DNA of 64,000 nt from Ophiosphaerella korrae (lineage: Eukaryota > Ascomycota > Dothideomycetes > Pleosporales > Phaeosphaeriaceae), in contig JALNQF010000073.1 of assembly GCA_028456385.1 (NCBI GenBank), positions 62,001 through 126,000 on the forward strand, in the 5' to 3' direction. Numbering within the stretch: position 1 is the first letter of the stretch; each line of letters starts with the position of its first letter. The translations under genes and the position numbers were made by a program. Positions 26,321 to 39,212 of this stretch are shown here, piece by piece. The notes under the pieces are model-generated. The model was not told the DNA's origin and made no database searches. It saw only the letters and a program-made list of their open reading frames with translations.

Positions 26321-26975
26321 CTAGTAGTAAACTAAGAGAACTAATATTACTATTACTAGATAGAGAGGTAATAGGAGCGCCTAACGTAGGACCTACTATA
26401 GCAACACTAAATACCTTATCTAAGTCTAGCTTAGCTTCTAGAGCTACTAACTATATAGCTAATTTCTTATTATTTAGCGCCTTTATCTTATAAAGACAAG
26501 AGAGACAAGCTTGATTTTTTACTAGCTTACTCTACACAAGCTCTTAGATCTACTTACGCTTAGCTTTAGCCTCTATAATTTAAGATAGTAATTTCTCTTA
26601 AGCCTAGTTAACGGCTCTCCCTATTATTATTAAGCCTAGACGCAAGAATAAGTATAATAAATATATACTCTATAAGAGAGATACTAGACACGTTATAAGA
26701 ACTATAAACGTTTATATAGATATACGCCTTATAAGCTCTACTATTATTTGTAGAAACTATATAAAGAGAGTACTTAGGATTTAACTTAGAGGAGGTTTAA
26801 TAAAAATAAGGAAATATTTTAATACTATTACGTAATACGTAATTAGTAAGAAGATATTAATAACGTGTAGAAGAGGTAACTATAGAGAGTAATAAAGAGC
26901 TAGAAATTAACAAAGAAAGTAGGCTAATAACTTTAGCCTTAGGATAGATAAACAAGGACCTACCTAGAAAAGGGG
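26320..26975 (-). pseudogene. Antisense ORF of Gypsy-D
   Basis: Between pol and the 3' LTR, on the minus strand, this is the homologue of the antisense frame in Gypsy-E, with more RIP damage. The basic coiled-coil segment (AKAKRK, then LEAKLDLDKV) is recognisable, preceded by a region with Cys/Tyr positions at the same spacing. Confidence 0.5.
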
Positions 26976-26979
26976 ATAG

Positions 26980-27409
26980 TATTACGATAGTAACAAGAGA
27001 AATATAGATAGAACTAATTAGCCCTATAACTAAAGGATTAAGTTCTTATAAATACAAAGAATACAAACTTAATTAGGAAACTATATATAATTAGGACACC
27101 TAGGGTAATCTATAATCTATAGACTCTTAGCGTTAATAGATTATAGATTAAGGTAATCTATAATCTATTATTCTTAGTAGTAATAGATTAATAGATTAGG
27201 ATAAGTATATAGTTAGTAGCGATGCGCATTATTAAGATAGTATTAGTAATTTAATTATTAACTACGAGCGACAATATAGAGATAGTTGCGAAATATCTTC
27301 TATTATTTATAGCCTATTATAGATTACAATACAAGCTTTTACTATTACCTTATAATCTACTAATACCTATTTAGGCTATTAGGAAGTTAACCCTAGTAAG
27401 CCTGTAACA
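26980..27409 (+). repeat. Gypsy-D 3' LTR (heavily mutated)
   Basis: This 430-bp LTR begins TATTACGATAG and ends CCTGTAACA. Compared with the 5' LTR it has extra C-to-T and G-to-A changes, including at CpG. Confidence 0.9.
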
Positions 27410-27726
27410 TACAATTTCTAGATATACTAGATATTCTAGATCTATTCTCTTATCGTCTCCTACCTAATACCTATCTATACTAGGCCTTATTATTATTAGG
27501 ATATAGTATACTACTAGTACTTATAGTATATAGGCTTTGTTAATCTATTATATTTTCTTTATAAGATACTACTATTCTCTTTATATAGGTATTCTTCCTA
27601 CTATAACTATATATTATTCTATCTAGTCTTAGAATATTATAAACTTTATTACCTTAGAGTTATATTCTTTCTAGTCTTTGTACGCTTCCTCTATACTTAT
27701 AACTAGTAAGTATTTCTAAATAAATT
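27410..27726 (-). pseudogene. Gypsy-B gag remnant between Gypsy-D and Gypsy-E
   Basis: A 317-bp piece of the Gypsy-B gag region left between two later insertions; it forms the centre of the D/E inverted repeat. It is collinear with about 10480-10800 of Gypsy-C on the opposite strand. Confidence 0.75.
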
Positions 27727-28155
27727 TGTTACGGGCTTACTAGGGTTAACTTCCTAATAGCCTTAATAGGTGTTAGTAAATTATAAGGTAATAGTAAAAG
27801 TTTATATTGTAATCTACAATAGGCTATAAATAATAGAAGATATTTTGTAACTATCTTGTATTATTACTTATAGTTAATAATTAAATTACTAATACTATCT
27901 TAATAATGCGCGTTGCTACTAACTATATACTTGTCCTAATCTATTAATCTATTACTACTAAGAATAATAGATTGTAGATTACTTTAATCTATAATCTATT
28001 AACGCTAAGAGTCTATAGATTATAGATTACCCTAGGTATCCTAATTATGTATAGTTTCCTAATTAAGTTTATATTCTTTGTATTTGTAAGAACTTAATCC
28101 TTTAGTTGTAAGGCTAATTAGTTCTATCTATATTTCTCTTATTACTATTGTAATA
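27727..28155 (-). repeat. Gypsy-E 3' LTR
   Basis: This is the heavily mutated LTR copy adjoining the Gypsy-B remnant; its partner at 34321-34749 is less mutated. Confidence 0.88.
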
Positions 28156-28860
28156 CTATCCCCTCTTTTAGGTAGGTCTTCGTTTATCTATCCTAGAGCT
28201 AAGGTTATTAACCTACTTTCTTTGTTAATTTCTAGTTCCTTATTACTCCCTATAGTTACCTCTTCTATACGTTATTAATATCTTCTTACTAATTGCGTGT
28301 TGCGCAATAGTGTCAAAATATTTCCTTATTCTTGTTATACTTCCTCTAAGTTAAATCCTAAGTACTTTTCTTGTATAGTTTTTACAAATAATAGTAGAGC
28401 TTACAAGGCATATATCTATGCGAACGTTTATAGTTCCTACAACGTATCTAGTGTCTCTCTTATAGAGTGTATATTTATTATACTTATTCTTGCATCTAGG
28501 CTTAATAATAATAGGGAGAGCTATTAACTAGGCTTAAGAGAAATTACTATCTTAAATTATAGAGGCTAAAGCTAAGCGTAAGTAGATCTAAGAGCTTGCG
28601 TAGAGTAAGCTAGTAGAGAATTAAGCTCGTCTCTCTTATCTTTGTAAGATAAAGGCGCTAAATAATAAGAAATTAGCTATATAGTTAGTAGCTCTAGAAG
28701 CTAAGCTAGACTTAGATAAGGTATTTAGTGTTACTGTAGTAGGTCCTACGTTAAGCGCTCCTATCGCCTCTCTATCTAGTAATAGTAATGTTAGTTCTCT
28801 TAGTTTACTACTAGGCGTTCTAGAGGGTTTTAACTTTAGAAGTCCTCTAGTTTCTTAGAG
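28156..28860 (+). pseudogene. Antisense ORF of Gypsy-E (best preserved copy)
   Basis: Plus strand, antisense to Gypsy-E. One frame (open from 28297 to 28527) contains VKIFPYSCYTSSKLNPKYF, then NNSRAYKAYIYANVYSS and LIECIFII. Many Tyr align with Cys-type positions, suggesting a Cys-rich zinc-binding module damaged by TGY-to-TAY change. From about 28515 the next frame continues GRAINWAQEKLLSQIIEAKA (with RIP stops read through), a basic coiled coil, and ends LEAKLDLDKVFSVTVVGPT near 28755. Homologous frames sit at the same place in Gypsy-B, C and D. The function is unknown. Confidence 0.58.
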
Positions 28861-31800
28861 TAGTTAAGGTTATCCTCTAGTTCCTATATTTCTTCCTATA
28901 GTTGTCCTTTTTCGTCTATACCTATCTATTTTACTAGATAGTAGTTCCTACTATTATAGAACTAGTATACTAGGATTTCTTTAACTTCTTATTCTTCTTA
29001 TTCTCTATACATATCTACTTTGTACACTAGTAGTTCTACGTTTTGTAGTACTATCTTAAGTAGTACTATATAGAAAGTTAGGTGTATTTTTATTTTATTT
29101 AGTAGCTTTAGTTTAAATATAACTAGCGTAACTTCTTTCTTAATTTTATATAGTCCTATCTTAACGTAGTCTAATTTTAAGCTTAGTCTCTTACTCTTAA
29201 TATTTTTCTATACTAACTATACTTTTTCTCTCTTTCTAAATTAAGGTCCCTCTTTATATTTCTTGTTATAGTACTTTGCTATTTAATTATATAGGAATTC
29301 TACATCCTATCTTAATTACTTGTATATGTCTTTAAGTCTATTAGCAAAGTTTTCTCCTTTTAGGAACTAAAATATCTCTAGTCTTAGTATTCTATATATA
29401 CTAGGGTTAAATCTATAGTTTATAAAGAAGAGTAATACTCTTGTTATCTTGTTTTTTGCGCTGTTGTATACTAACTATACTATAGGTAGTAACTATACCT
29501 AATTGTTCTAGTTATAGTTAAGGTAGTATTTTAGGTACTATTTTACTATTTAGTTTATTCTTTCTAATTATCTATCTATTTGTAGGTAGTATATAGTAGA
29601 TATTACGTATTTAATTCCTAATTATACTATTATTATTCCCTATAGTTTTAATATAAATCTTATATCTCTATCTATAATAATCTTATCTAGTAGTCTATAT
29701 TAGCTAATTATAGTTCCTAGGACCTAGTATACTATAACTTCTGTTCTACTTTTCTCTTTATATAGTCTAAAGTATAAGTACTTTATAAGTTTATCTACTA
29801 TTATTAGGATTCTATTATACTTAACTCCTAATATTAGGTCTTTTAACTTAGGTAGTTTTGTAATAAAATCTATTATAATAACTCTCTATAGTTATTCTAG
29901 TACTTCTACTAGTTATAACTTCCTATATAGTGTGTATCTACTATACTTATTCCTCTAGTATTCTATATAATCTTGTAGTACTTCTATTACTAGTTATCTT
30001 ACTCTTAGAATATAGTAATCTCTTAGCAGTCTATCTAGTGTTTTATTAATTCCTTAATATCTATATACTAGTAGTTTATAGAACTATCGTATAAATTCTC
30101 TTTATATTTTTCCTAGAATATACGTTCTTCTATAGGCTTTTACGAGACTTTCTTTAATCTTAAGTTTTTTTATCTTTTTAGGGGCTTTTCTTATTTCTTC
30201 CTAAATCTATTCGTTTAGCTCGCTACTCTTTCTTTTAAGTGTTGTAGCTATTTTAGGTGTATTTAGGACTAAATATCCTTCTTTATTTTTAACTAGAACT
30301 ATACTAGTAGCGCTTATTTCTTCTTGTAAGTCTAGTCTTCTACTAAGGGCGTCTACAAATTAGTTATCTTTCCCTTTTGTGTATATAATTTCTATATTAA
30401 ATATTAATAGGAATTCCTACTATTTTATATATTATTATATTAGTTCTTTATTTAGTATAAATCCTATAAGATTCCTATAGTCTATATAGACCTTTATTTA
30501 GTATTTTGCTCTTTATAAGTATACTCTCTATTATTTAAATACTTTATAGATTACTAGTATCTCTTTATTATAAATTAGATAGTTAAGCTCTACTAGCTTT
30601 ATTTTCTTAGAGAAGTATTTAACTAAATACTCTTTCTTAGTCTTTAGGTCTTCTTGTATTAGTACTATTCTGTAGACTAAATTAGATGCGTCTATTTTTA
30701 CTATTACTAGTAGGTCTAGGTTATATATTCTAATAACTAGGTTTTCTATAAACTTCTTTTTAATCTTCTTAAATACTTTGTTATATTCCTTTATCTATTT
30801 AAATAGTGTATCCTTTTTTATAAGCCTTGTTATTAGTTCTATATCTTTAGACTATCTTACTATTAACTTTTTATAAAAGTTAGCTAGGCTATAAAATTGT
30901 TATACTTCCTTTAAGTTCTTAGGTATTAGCTATTTGTTAATTAATCTAATTTTTTCTAGATTAATCTTAATTTTTCCTAGTTTAATAATAAATCTAAGGA
31001 AGTCTATTTCTTTTATATAGAATTCGCATTTTCTTATTTTAAGAAATATCTTATTTTCTACTAGTTTTTCTAGTACTTTATATATATGCTGCACGTATTC
31101 TTCTTCTATTTCTAAGAATATAAGGATATTATCTAGGTATATAAATATAAATATATCTAAGTACTCTCTTAGTACTATATTTATTCTTTCTTAGAAGGCT
31201 GCTAGTGCGTTTATTAAGCTAAAGGGTATAACTAGGTATTTATATAGTCTATATTGTGTTCTAAACGCTATTTTCTATTTATTACCTTTCTTAATTCTAA
31301 TCTAGTAGTAGGCGTTCTAGATATCTAGTTTTGTAAAGATTTTTACTTTCTATAGCTTATCTTGTATTATATCTATTTATAGTAAGGGATATTAGTTTTT
31401 ACTTATAATTGCGTTAGTTTTTCTAAAGTCTATATAAAGTCTTTTATCTTTTATTTCCTTTTTGTCTACAAATATAAGTCTATATACTACTAAGGACTTA
31501 GATTCTTATATCTATCTTTTCTTTATTGCGTTTTTAATAAACGTTTATTTAATCTTAGATTCTTCTTCTATTTTTCTATAAACTAGGCTCTATCCTACAT
31601 CTTTATCTTCCTTTAGATTTATTACTAAGTCCTATAGTTAGTGTTTTAGAAGGTAATCTTTAGGTTCTATAAGCTGTTTTTCCTATTTCTTATATTCTTC
31701 TAGGAATTCCCCTTTATGTGTAACTATGTTAGCTTTTAATATTTCTTTTTTAGGGTAGCTAATTCTACCTATTCTCTAATTAATTCTTAGGTTAGTTATC

Positions 31801-34320
31801 TATAACTGTAGTATTTCTAGTATTATGTCTTGTTTGTTATTAATTGTTGTTATATCTATAACTATATTCTTAATTATTATCCTTTCTAGTTCTAGTATAG
31901 AGAGTGTTGTTTTAAACCTTATAGGTTCCTAGAATAGTTTTCCTTTAATCGTACTTAGTTATTAAGGGTACTTCTTTGTAGTGTAGGTTATTCTTTTGCT
32001 TTCTATAAACTTCTTTAATATAAAGTTTCTTATAGCTCTACTATTAATTATTAATTGTACTTTCTTTCTTTAATAAGTGCCTATCTTTGTAATATATAGG
32101 CCTCTTATACCTTCTAGCCTTTCTTACTTTAGTATTTTTATAAATTATCTATTTTCCTAGGGCTATAGCCTTGTTTTAAGTTTGTATTCTTTATATTTTA
32201 GATATTTATCGTACTTGTATTTGTACTATAGTCTTCTTTAGACGCATTTCCTAGGTAGTTTTAGTCTAGGCCTTATTACTATGTAACCTTTTTCTAGTAT
32301 TATTTCTTATCTTTAGATATCTTCTACTAGAATTACTCTTATATAGTTATAGCCTCTTCTTCTTATAGGCTATACTTTGTTATTTACTTTAGAGTTTCTA
32401 TATATTATACAATTCTTCTCTAGATATAATGTCTATAATACTTTAAAATATACTAAGTACTTAGGATCTATTATTTTGTTATCTCCTTCCTAGTAACTAT
32501 CTATTCTAGGTCTTGTGTTTATTAGGACGTAGTATACTATTAGTACTTGTAGTGTATAGGCTTTGTTAATCTATTGCGTTTTTCTTACAAAGTACTACTA
32601 TTTCTTTTATATAGGCATCCTTCTTACTATAACTATATATTGCTTTATCTATTCTTAAAATAGTGTAAACTTTATTTTTTTAGGATTACGTTCTTTCTAG
32701 TCTTTATACGCTTCCTCTATACTTATAACTAGTAAGTATTTCTAAACAAATTTCTATTCTTTATTTTATTCCTCTATATCTATTGTTATATAGCTATTAT
32801 AGCTATATATATCTAGCTAGGTATATTTAGTACCTCTTATACTAACCTATCTTTTACTTTCTTGTAGTCCTTTAGAGGAAGCCGTAGTAGTCTCTTTATC
32901 TAGTACTAATCCTTTAGCCTAGATCAATAGGGTCTAGGGCTCTTCCCTTTCTAAGTCTTCTATTAGTAAGTCTATTATATGCGCTATTTCTTCTAGCTAT
33001 ACTTTTATTCTTTCTTTTATTGCTACTACTCTATTCTTTTATAAGAACTATCCTACTCTCTATTTACTAGAAAGATATATATAGTAGTTGTCTTTATAAT
33101 AAAAGGTCTAATAGAGTATTACGTGTTATATTTCTTTACTCCTAGCTACCTTTTCTTAAGGTTTAGCCTATGCTTATAGTATTTCTTTCTTTTTCTCTAT
33201 CGTCTTTAACTAAGTTTCTTTATCCTTTTTATAGTCTTTACTTTTGTATTCTTTTATATAGTGTCTTAGTTTCTTATATTTATAATATACTATATCCTTT
33301 TTCTTCTTTAATTAGTAGTCTTTCGCGTAGTAGCTTTTCTTACTATAGTTAAAATACGTAAAGTCTTTATTCTTCTTTCTCCTTTTATCTTTATTTGCGT
33401 TAAGGATTATAAGGTCTCTAGTGTCCTAGTTTCTAGTTTAGCTACTGTACTTGTTCTTTTTCTATTCTTAAAGGTTATTGTTAATTTAGATAACTTATTA
33501 TTTTAGGGCTTCTAGTGTCCTAGGTTTCTCTATATATATTATTTCGTATTAAATTTTTACGTTTAGTCTTTATTTAAATCGTAATATAAGGGCTAATTTA
33601 TTCTATTCTATGTTTTAACTTAGTTATTTAAATTATAATACGTATTCTAAGATACTCTTGTTTTGTATAAGCTTTTTAAGTTTCTCTTTAGCTTGTTAGG
33701 TAATATCTATATCCCTAAATACTACTCTTATTTGTTTAGTAAAGTATTTATAACTTCTAAAAATAGCTTTAGTTTTGTCTTTTTAAGTTATTAGAGAATA
33801 CGTTGTATAGTCTATCTAGTAGGGCTCATACTATCTTATTACGTCTTCTTTAAGGTGTAGTCTAATATATATTACCTTCTTTTCTTCTATGTTAAAGTAT
33901 AGTACTTATATATCTATCTAGAGTTGTACTAACGCTATAAAGGGTCTTAATTTCTTCCTTGTTCTATTAAACTTTTTAAGAATAGGTATCTTAGGTAGTT
34001 TCTTTGTTGTACTTATTTCTAGTCATTAGGTAATTAGCTCTATCTAGTTCTAGCCTTTAATAATAGCTTTAATTTGTACTTTGTTCTATTTTAAGTAATC
34101 TTGTAGTTCCCTATTCTACGTTTCTAATACTTTAATTACTATCTTTATATCTTTTTTGTTATTAATTAATTTGTTTATACAATCTTTAATTATTTCTTAT
34201 ATAGTACTATTTAACTTATAACTACTCCTAGGGGCTTTACTTATTAAACTTTCTACTATTGTATTAGCTAGACTATACGCTACTTACGCTTTACTTCTTA
34301 TAATAACTAAATTAGTAAGG
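28860..34320 (-). pseudogene. Gypsy-E gag-pol (RIP-broken)
   Basis: Reverse-strand copy of the D-type gag-pol. The chromodomain-like tail and integrase are at about 30110-28900, RNase H at about 30740-30340, RT at about 31560-30950, protease at about 32090-31800, knuckles at about 33380-33230 and gag at about 34020-33560. It is collinear with Gypsy-D throughout, with independent RIP changes. No intact frame longer than about 70 codons remains in the sense direction. The open frame 33170-33352 on the plus strand is incidental. Confidence 0.86.
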
Positions 34321-34749
34321 TGTTACGGGCTTACTAAGGTCGACTTCCTAATAGCCTTAATAGGTATTAGTAAATTATAAGGTAATAGTAAAAGTTCGTG
34401 TTATAATCTATAATAGGCTATAAACAATAGAAGATATTTTACAACTGTCTTGTATTGTCGCTTATAGTTAATAATTAAATTGCTAATACTATCTTAATAA
34501 TGCGCGTCGCTACTAACTATATACTTGTCCTAATCTATTAATCTATTACTACTAAGAACAATAGATCGCGGATTACTTTAATCTATAATCTATTAACGCT
34601 AAGAGTCTATAGATTATAGATTACCCTAGGTGTCCTAATTATATATAGTTTCCTAATCAAGTTCGTATTCTTCGTGTTCGTAAGAACTCGATCCTTTAGT
34701 TGTAGGGCTAATTAGTTCTATCTATATTTCTCTTGTTACTGTCGTAACA
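34321..34749 (-). repeat. Gypsy-E 5' LTR (lightly mutated)
   Basis: This 429-bp LTR begins (plus strand) TGTTACGGGC and ends GTCGTAACA, retaining CpG-rich segments such as gttcgtattcttcgtgttcg that are mutated in the 3' LTR. Confidence 0.9.
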
Positions 34750-36331
34750 AAATTTCTAATTTTTATTCTATTCTAATATATCTATTGTTATATAGCTATT
34801 GTAACTATATATATTTAACTAGGTATACTCTATATCTCTTATATTAATTTACTTCTTATCTCTTTATAGTCCTTTAGAAGAGACTATAGTAGTCTTTTTA
34901 TCTAGTGCTAGTCCTTTAGCCTAGATTAATAGGGTCTAGGGCTCTTCCCCTTCTAGATCTTCTACTAGTAGGTCTATTACGTATACTACTTCTTTTAGCT
35001 ACGCTTTTATTCTTTCTTTTATTGCTACTACTCTATTCTTTTATAAAAACTATCTTACTCTCTACTTACTAAAAAGATATATATAGTAGTTAGCTTTATA
35101 ATAAAAGGTCTAGTAGAGTATTACGTATTATAATTCTTTACTCTTAGCTACTTTTTCCTATAGTTTAGCCTATGCTTTTAGTACTTCCTTTTTACTTTTA
35201 GTTATTTTTAACTAGGTCTCTTTATCTTTCTTGTAGTCTTTACTTTTATAATCCTTTATAAAGTATCTTAGTTTTCTATATTTATAATATACTATATCCT
35301 TCTTCTTTTGTAATTAGTAATCTTTTACGTAGTAGCCTTTCTTACTATAGTTAAAGTACGTAAAGTCTTTATTCTTCTTTTTCTTCTTGTCTTTATTAGC
35401 GTTAAGGATTATAGGGTCTCTAACGTCCTAGTTTCTAGGTTAGCTTCTATACTTGTTTTTCTTCTATTCTTAAAGATTATTATTAATTTGTATTACCTAT
35501 TACTTTAGGGCTTCTAGTATTCTAGGTTTCTCTATATAGATTATCTCGTATTAGATTTTTAAGTTTAGTTCTTGTTTAAATTGTAATATTAGAGCTAATT
35601 TGTTCTATTCTATATTTTGTAATAGTTATTTAAACTATAATATATATTTAAGAATACTCTTGCTTTATATAAGCCTTTTAAGTCTTTCTTTAGCTTATTA
35701 GGTAATATTTATATCTCTAAATGCTACTTTTATTTGTCTAGTAAAGTATTTATAACTTCTAAAGATAGCTCTAGTTTTATCCTTCTATATTATTAGGGCG
35801 TGTATTGTATAATCTATCTAGTAGGGTTTAAACTATCTTATTACATCTTCTTTAAGGTGTATTCTAATATATATTACCTTTTTTTCTTTTATATTAAAGT
35901 ATAGTACTTGTATATCTATCTAGAGTTATACTAATACTATAAAGGGTCTTAATTTCTCCTTTATTCTGTTGAACTTTTTAAGGATAGGTATCTTATGTAG
36001 TTTCTTTGTTATACTTATCTCTAGTCTTTACGTAATTAGTTCTATCTAGTTTTAGCCTTTAATAATAGCTTTAAATTGTGCTTTATTTTACTTTACGTAG
36101 TCTTATAGTTTCTTATTCTACGTCTCTAAAGCGTTAATTACTATCTTTATATCTTCTTTTTCTAAGATTAGGTTGTTTATATAATCTTTAATTGTTTCCT
36201 ATACTATACTATCTAATTTATAACTACTCCTAGGTGCCTTAGCTATTTATTTAGTTAAACTTTCTACTATCGTGTTAGCTAGACTATGCGCTACTTACGC
36301 TTCGCTTCTCTTAATAACTAAATTAGCAAGG
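34750..36331 (-). pseudogene. Gypsy-B gag 5' part
   Basis: Minus-strand gag region next to the Gypsy-B 5' LTR. The knuckle region is at about 35380-35230 and the gag core at about 36000-35560. It begins at 36331 with the same primer-binding-like sequence as C and D (mutated CCTTGC...AATTTAG). Confidence 0.82.
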
Positions 36332-36792
36332 TATAATAGGCTACCTATTGTTAACTATAGGTGCCTATCTTATAAGGATTAGTAGATTAAGAGGTAATAA
36401 CAAAAGCTTGTGTAGTAATCTATAATAACTAAGAATAGTAGAAGATATTTTACAACTATCTTATATTAGCGTTCTATAGTTAAAGGATTAAATTACTAAT
36501 ACTATCCTAATAATGTATATATATACTAACTATATAGTAATAGTATCTTAGCGACTTTGTTACTTTATTTTCGCTAAGATCGCGAATTTATAAATTTGTT
36601 ATATAATAGCTTTATAACTTCGTATTTACTAAGATCGTAAATTTACGAATTTGTTACGTATCCTAGTTGTAGTTAGTTTCCTAATTGAATTCGCTATCTC
36701 CTAGGTTATTACCCTACTTATCCTATGCTTCGTTAGTAGCTAAGCTTAGACTAATTAGTTCTATCTTAATTCTTCTTATTACTACTATAATA
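36332..36792 (-). repeat. Gypsy-B 5' LTR
   Basis: This 461-bp partner of 6724-7184 retains more CG than the 3' copy (e.g. ttttcgctaagatcgcgaat). Confidence 0.9.
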
Positions 36793-39100
36793 CTTCTATT
36801 AGCTTAGTATAATATAAAAAGCTTTTAAATAACTTAAAGTATACTTTATAAGTATACTTATCCTATACTACTATAACTTAGTACTACCTATTTACTTAGA
36901 GATAGATACGTTAACCTTTGTAATCTCTAGGATCTTGTCTTAGCTCTACCTAGATAGGAAATAGTATCTAGTTACCTTTACTTCTAGAAAACTATAAGAA
37001 GTAGAATTAAACTATAAAATATACAATACTAAACTTCTTACTATTATTTATAGTTTTAAATAGTAGAGATACTACCTTAAAGGTATATAGTATATAATTT
37101 AAGTACTTACTAATTATAATAACTTACGCTTAATACGCACTATATATAAGCTAAACTTACGCTAAGTATACTAAGCTATATATTTAGGAGCTTTTAATTT
37201 TAAAGTAAAATACTAGGCTAGTAAGCTAAATCCTATAAATAGCTTTTTAAGGAGATGCAACTATAAGTAAAAGAACTTATTACTAGTACGCTTATTACTT
37301 ACCTTCTAGGAGAAATTACAACTAGTAAGCTTAGTAGCTAGAGTAGAGATAACTAGTAGAGTAAGAGGATTTATAACTAAGCTAAGCTTAGAAAGCGTAT
37401 ATAAGACGTATAGTACTAGAGACTATAGTACTAAAAGAACTTTTACTACTAGTGCTATAGAATATATACTATACGTACTACGCTTAATAGCTAGAGAGTT
37501 AGTTAATAGTAAACCTATATTAGTAAAGTTTAAAGCTTTTCTAATAACTTTATATAAACTATAGTAAAGGGACGCCTTTATATAAGTATAAGTAAAGAGT
37601 TTAATAAAAGTTAAAAGTACTTAATATAGTAGTAGAGCGTAAGTATAGTACTTAGATAATAAAGAAGTCCTAAGATATAAAGGTAAAGTATACGTTCTAG
37701 AAGAACTTACTATTAGGTAAGAAATTCTACTCTAGTATTATAACTTATATATAGCTAGCTACTTTAGTATATATAGAATACTTAAGCTAATTATAAGATA
37801 CTATTACTAGCTATTAATAGAGTAAGACGTTTAGGAATATATAAAGACTTACGTAATATACTAGTAAAGTAAAGTACTAAAGTATAAGTAGTATAGAGAA
37901 TTATCTCCTTTACTAATCCTAAGTAATATCTTTAAAGAAGTCTCTCTAGACTTTATTATAGGCCTCCTACCTTTAAAAGATAGCTTAGAGTACGTATATA
38001 ATATAATACTAGTAATAGTAAACTACTTATCTAAGATAGCTATCTATATCCTAGTACTTAAAAAGTAAGACGCGTAATAGTTTATAAAAGTATACTTTAA
38101 TAATATTATCTTATACTATAAGATATAGAAAAGTATTATATTAGACTAAAAGTTAATCTTTACTTTAAAATTTTAAGTAGAAATATACTACTAACTATAA
38201 GTAAAGCGTAAGCTAAGTATAGCTTTCTACCTATAAACTAATAAGTAAACTAAATAATAAAATTAGATTCTAGAATAGTATTTAAGAATCTTTATAATAG
38301 AGAATTAAGATAATTAGGTTACTTTACTAAAAATAGTATAATTTATATATAATAACTTAATTTATAAAAGAATAAAGATAACGCCCTTTTATACTATACT
38401 AGGTAAATACTTAATTTTTATATACTTACCTAAAGATAGTAAGCTAGAAAGAGAGGTACTAGACACTATTTAAAGAGTAAAGTATATATATAGCGCGTAA
38501 GTAATACTTATAGAGTTTCTATAAAAAGTATAAGTATATTAAGTATAGTACTATAATAATAAATATAAACTAGAAGTCTTTAGAAAAAAAGAGCTAGTTC
38601 TACTAAGTATAAAGAACTTAAGCTTTACTTACTAACTATATAAAAAGCTATTAAATAAGTTTATTAGACTATTTTAAGTATAAAACGTAGTAAGAACGTA
38701 AGTATACTACTTACTACTAGTACCCTACTATTATATTTACAACGTATTTTATATTTCTCTCCTTAAGAGATAGAAATCTTAATTAGGTATAGAAAATAAT
38801 ACTTAGCTACCTAAAGTAATAGAAGAAAGAGAAAAAGTATAGGAGGTTAAAAGAATCTTAAAGAAATATAAAAAAAAAAGATAACTAGAGTATCTCTTTA
38901 GATAGAAAAGATATAATAAATCCTAAGATATATAGACTCTTACTATAGATTTTAAAGATATAGATAAACTACTTAAAGATTTTAATTTAGCTTAAAGCGC
39001 TCTATAATTAAAATATACGTAGAAAATATAATTTATATACTTAAAACGTACTTATAGAGTAAATAGCGTAATCTAACTTTTAGCTCTATAGCTAGGTATC
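36793..39100 (+). pseudogene. Gypsy-A pol 3' half (RNase H, integrase, chromodomain)
   Basis: This resumes the Gypsy-A frame after the Gypsy-B insertion. RNase H lies at about 36800-37250 (NLVLPIYLEIDTL, VELNYKIYNTKLLTIIYS). An integrase with zinc-binding and DDE regions lies at about 37700-38500. The chromodomain is at about 38860-39000: the family pattern R-L-E-Y-L-L-R-W-K-G-Y, then E-S-W-D-T-W, is readable through RIP changes, and a much better copy of this stretch is at 63300-63490. Chromodomains steer integration of chromoviruses to heterochromatin. It is inactive by multiple stops. Confidence 0.85.
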
Positions 39101-39212
39101 TATATATATAAAAAATAAATAATTATACTATAAACTATTTTTTCTCTACTTATTAGATAAGCTTAAACTACTCTCTACTTACGTCCTACTTACTTTTTAA
39201 AAGTAGAACGTC

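Larger units (their letters stand above)
20383..27409 (+). mobile_element. Gypsy-D LTR retrotransposon
   Basis: Direct 430-bp LTRs (20383-20812, 26980-27409); element length is 7027 bp. Flanks are TACGA (20378-20382) and TACAA (27410-27414), a 5-bp duplication with one G-to-A change. The LTR ends resemble those of Gypsy-B/C (TGTTA and ACA) but the body of the LTR differs, so D and E form a sister family. With Gypsy-E it makes a 7-kb inverted repeat. Confidence 0.92.
27727..34749 (-). mobile_element. Gypsy-E LTR retrotransposon (reverse)
   Basis: LTRs of 429 bp (27727-28155, 34321-34749) are flanked by the perfect duplication AAATT (27722-27726, 34750-34754). Length is 7023 bp. Same family as Gypsy-D, opposite orientation, only 317 bp away. 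Confidence 0.92.
6724..36792 (-). mobile_element. Gypsy-B LTR retrotransposon (reverse), broken by Gypsy-C, D and E
   Basis: Two 461-bp LTRs (6724-7184 and 36332-36792) lie in reverse orientation. The flanking 5 bp are attct and cttct, imperfect and sharing TTCT. Removing C, D, E and their duplications leaves about 7.07 kb, the same size as Gypsy-C without its pogo. In element order the pieces are 36331-34750 (gag 5'), 27726-27410 (gag), 20382-17406 (gag end to integrase) and 8465-7185 (integrase end, 3' region). Confidence 0.9.

Noticed and set aside
33170..33352. 60-codon plus-strand ORF
   Set aside because: It is antisense to the Gypsy-E knuckle/gag region; Phe/Ser/Leu-rich chance frame without counterpart in Gypsy-B, C or D.
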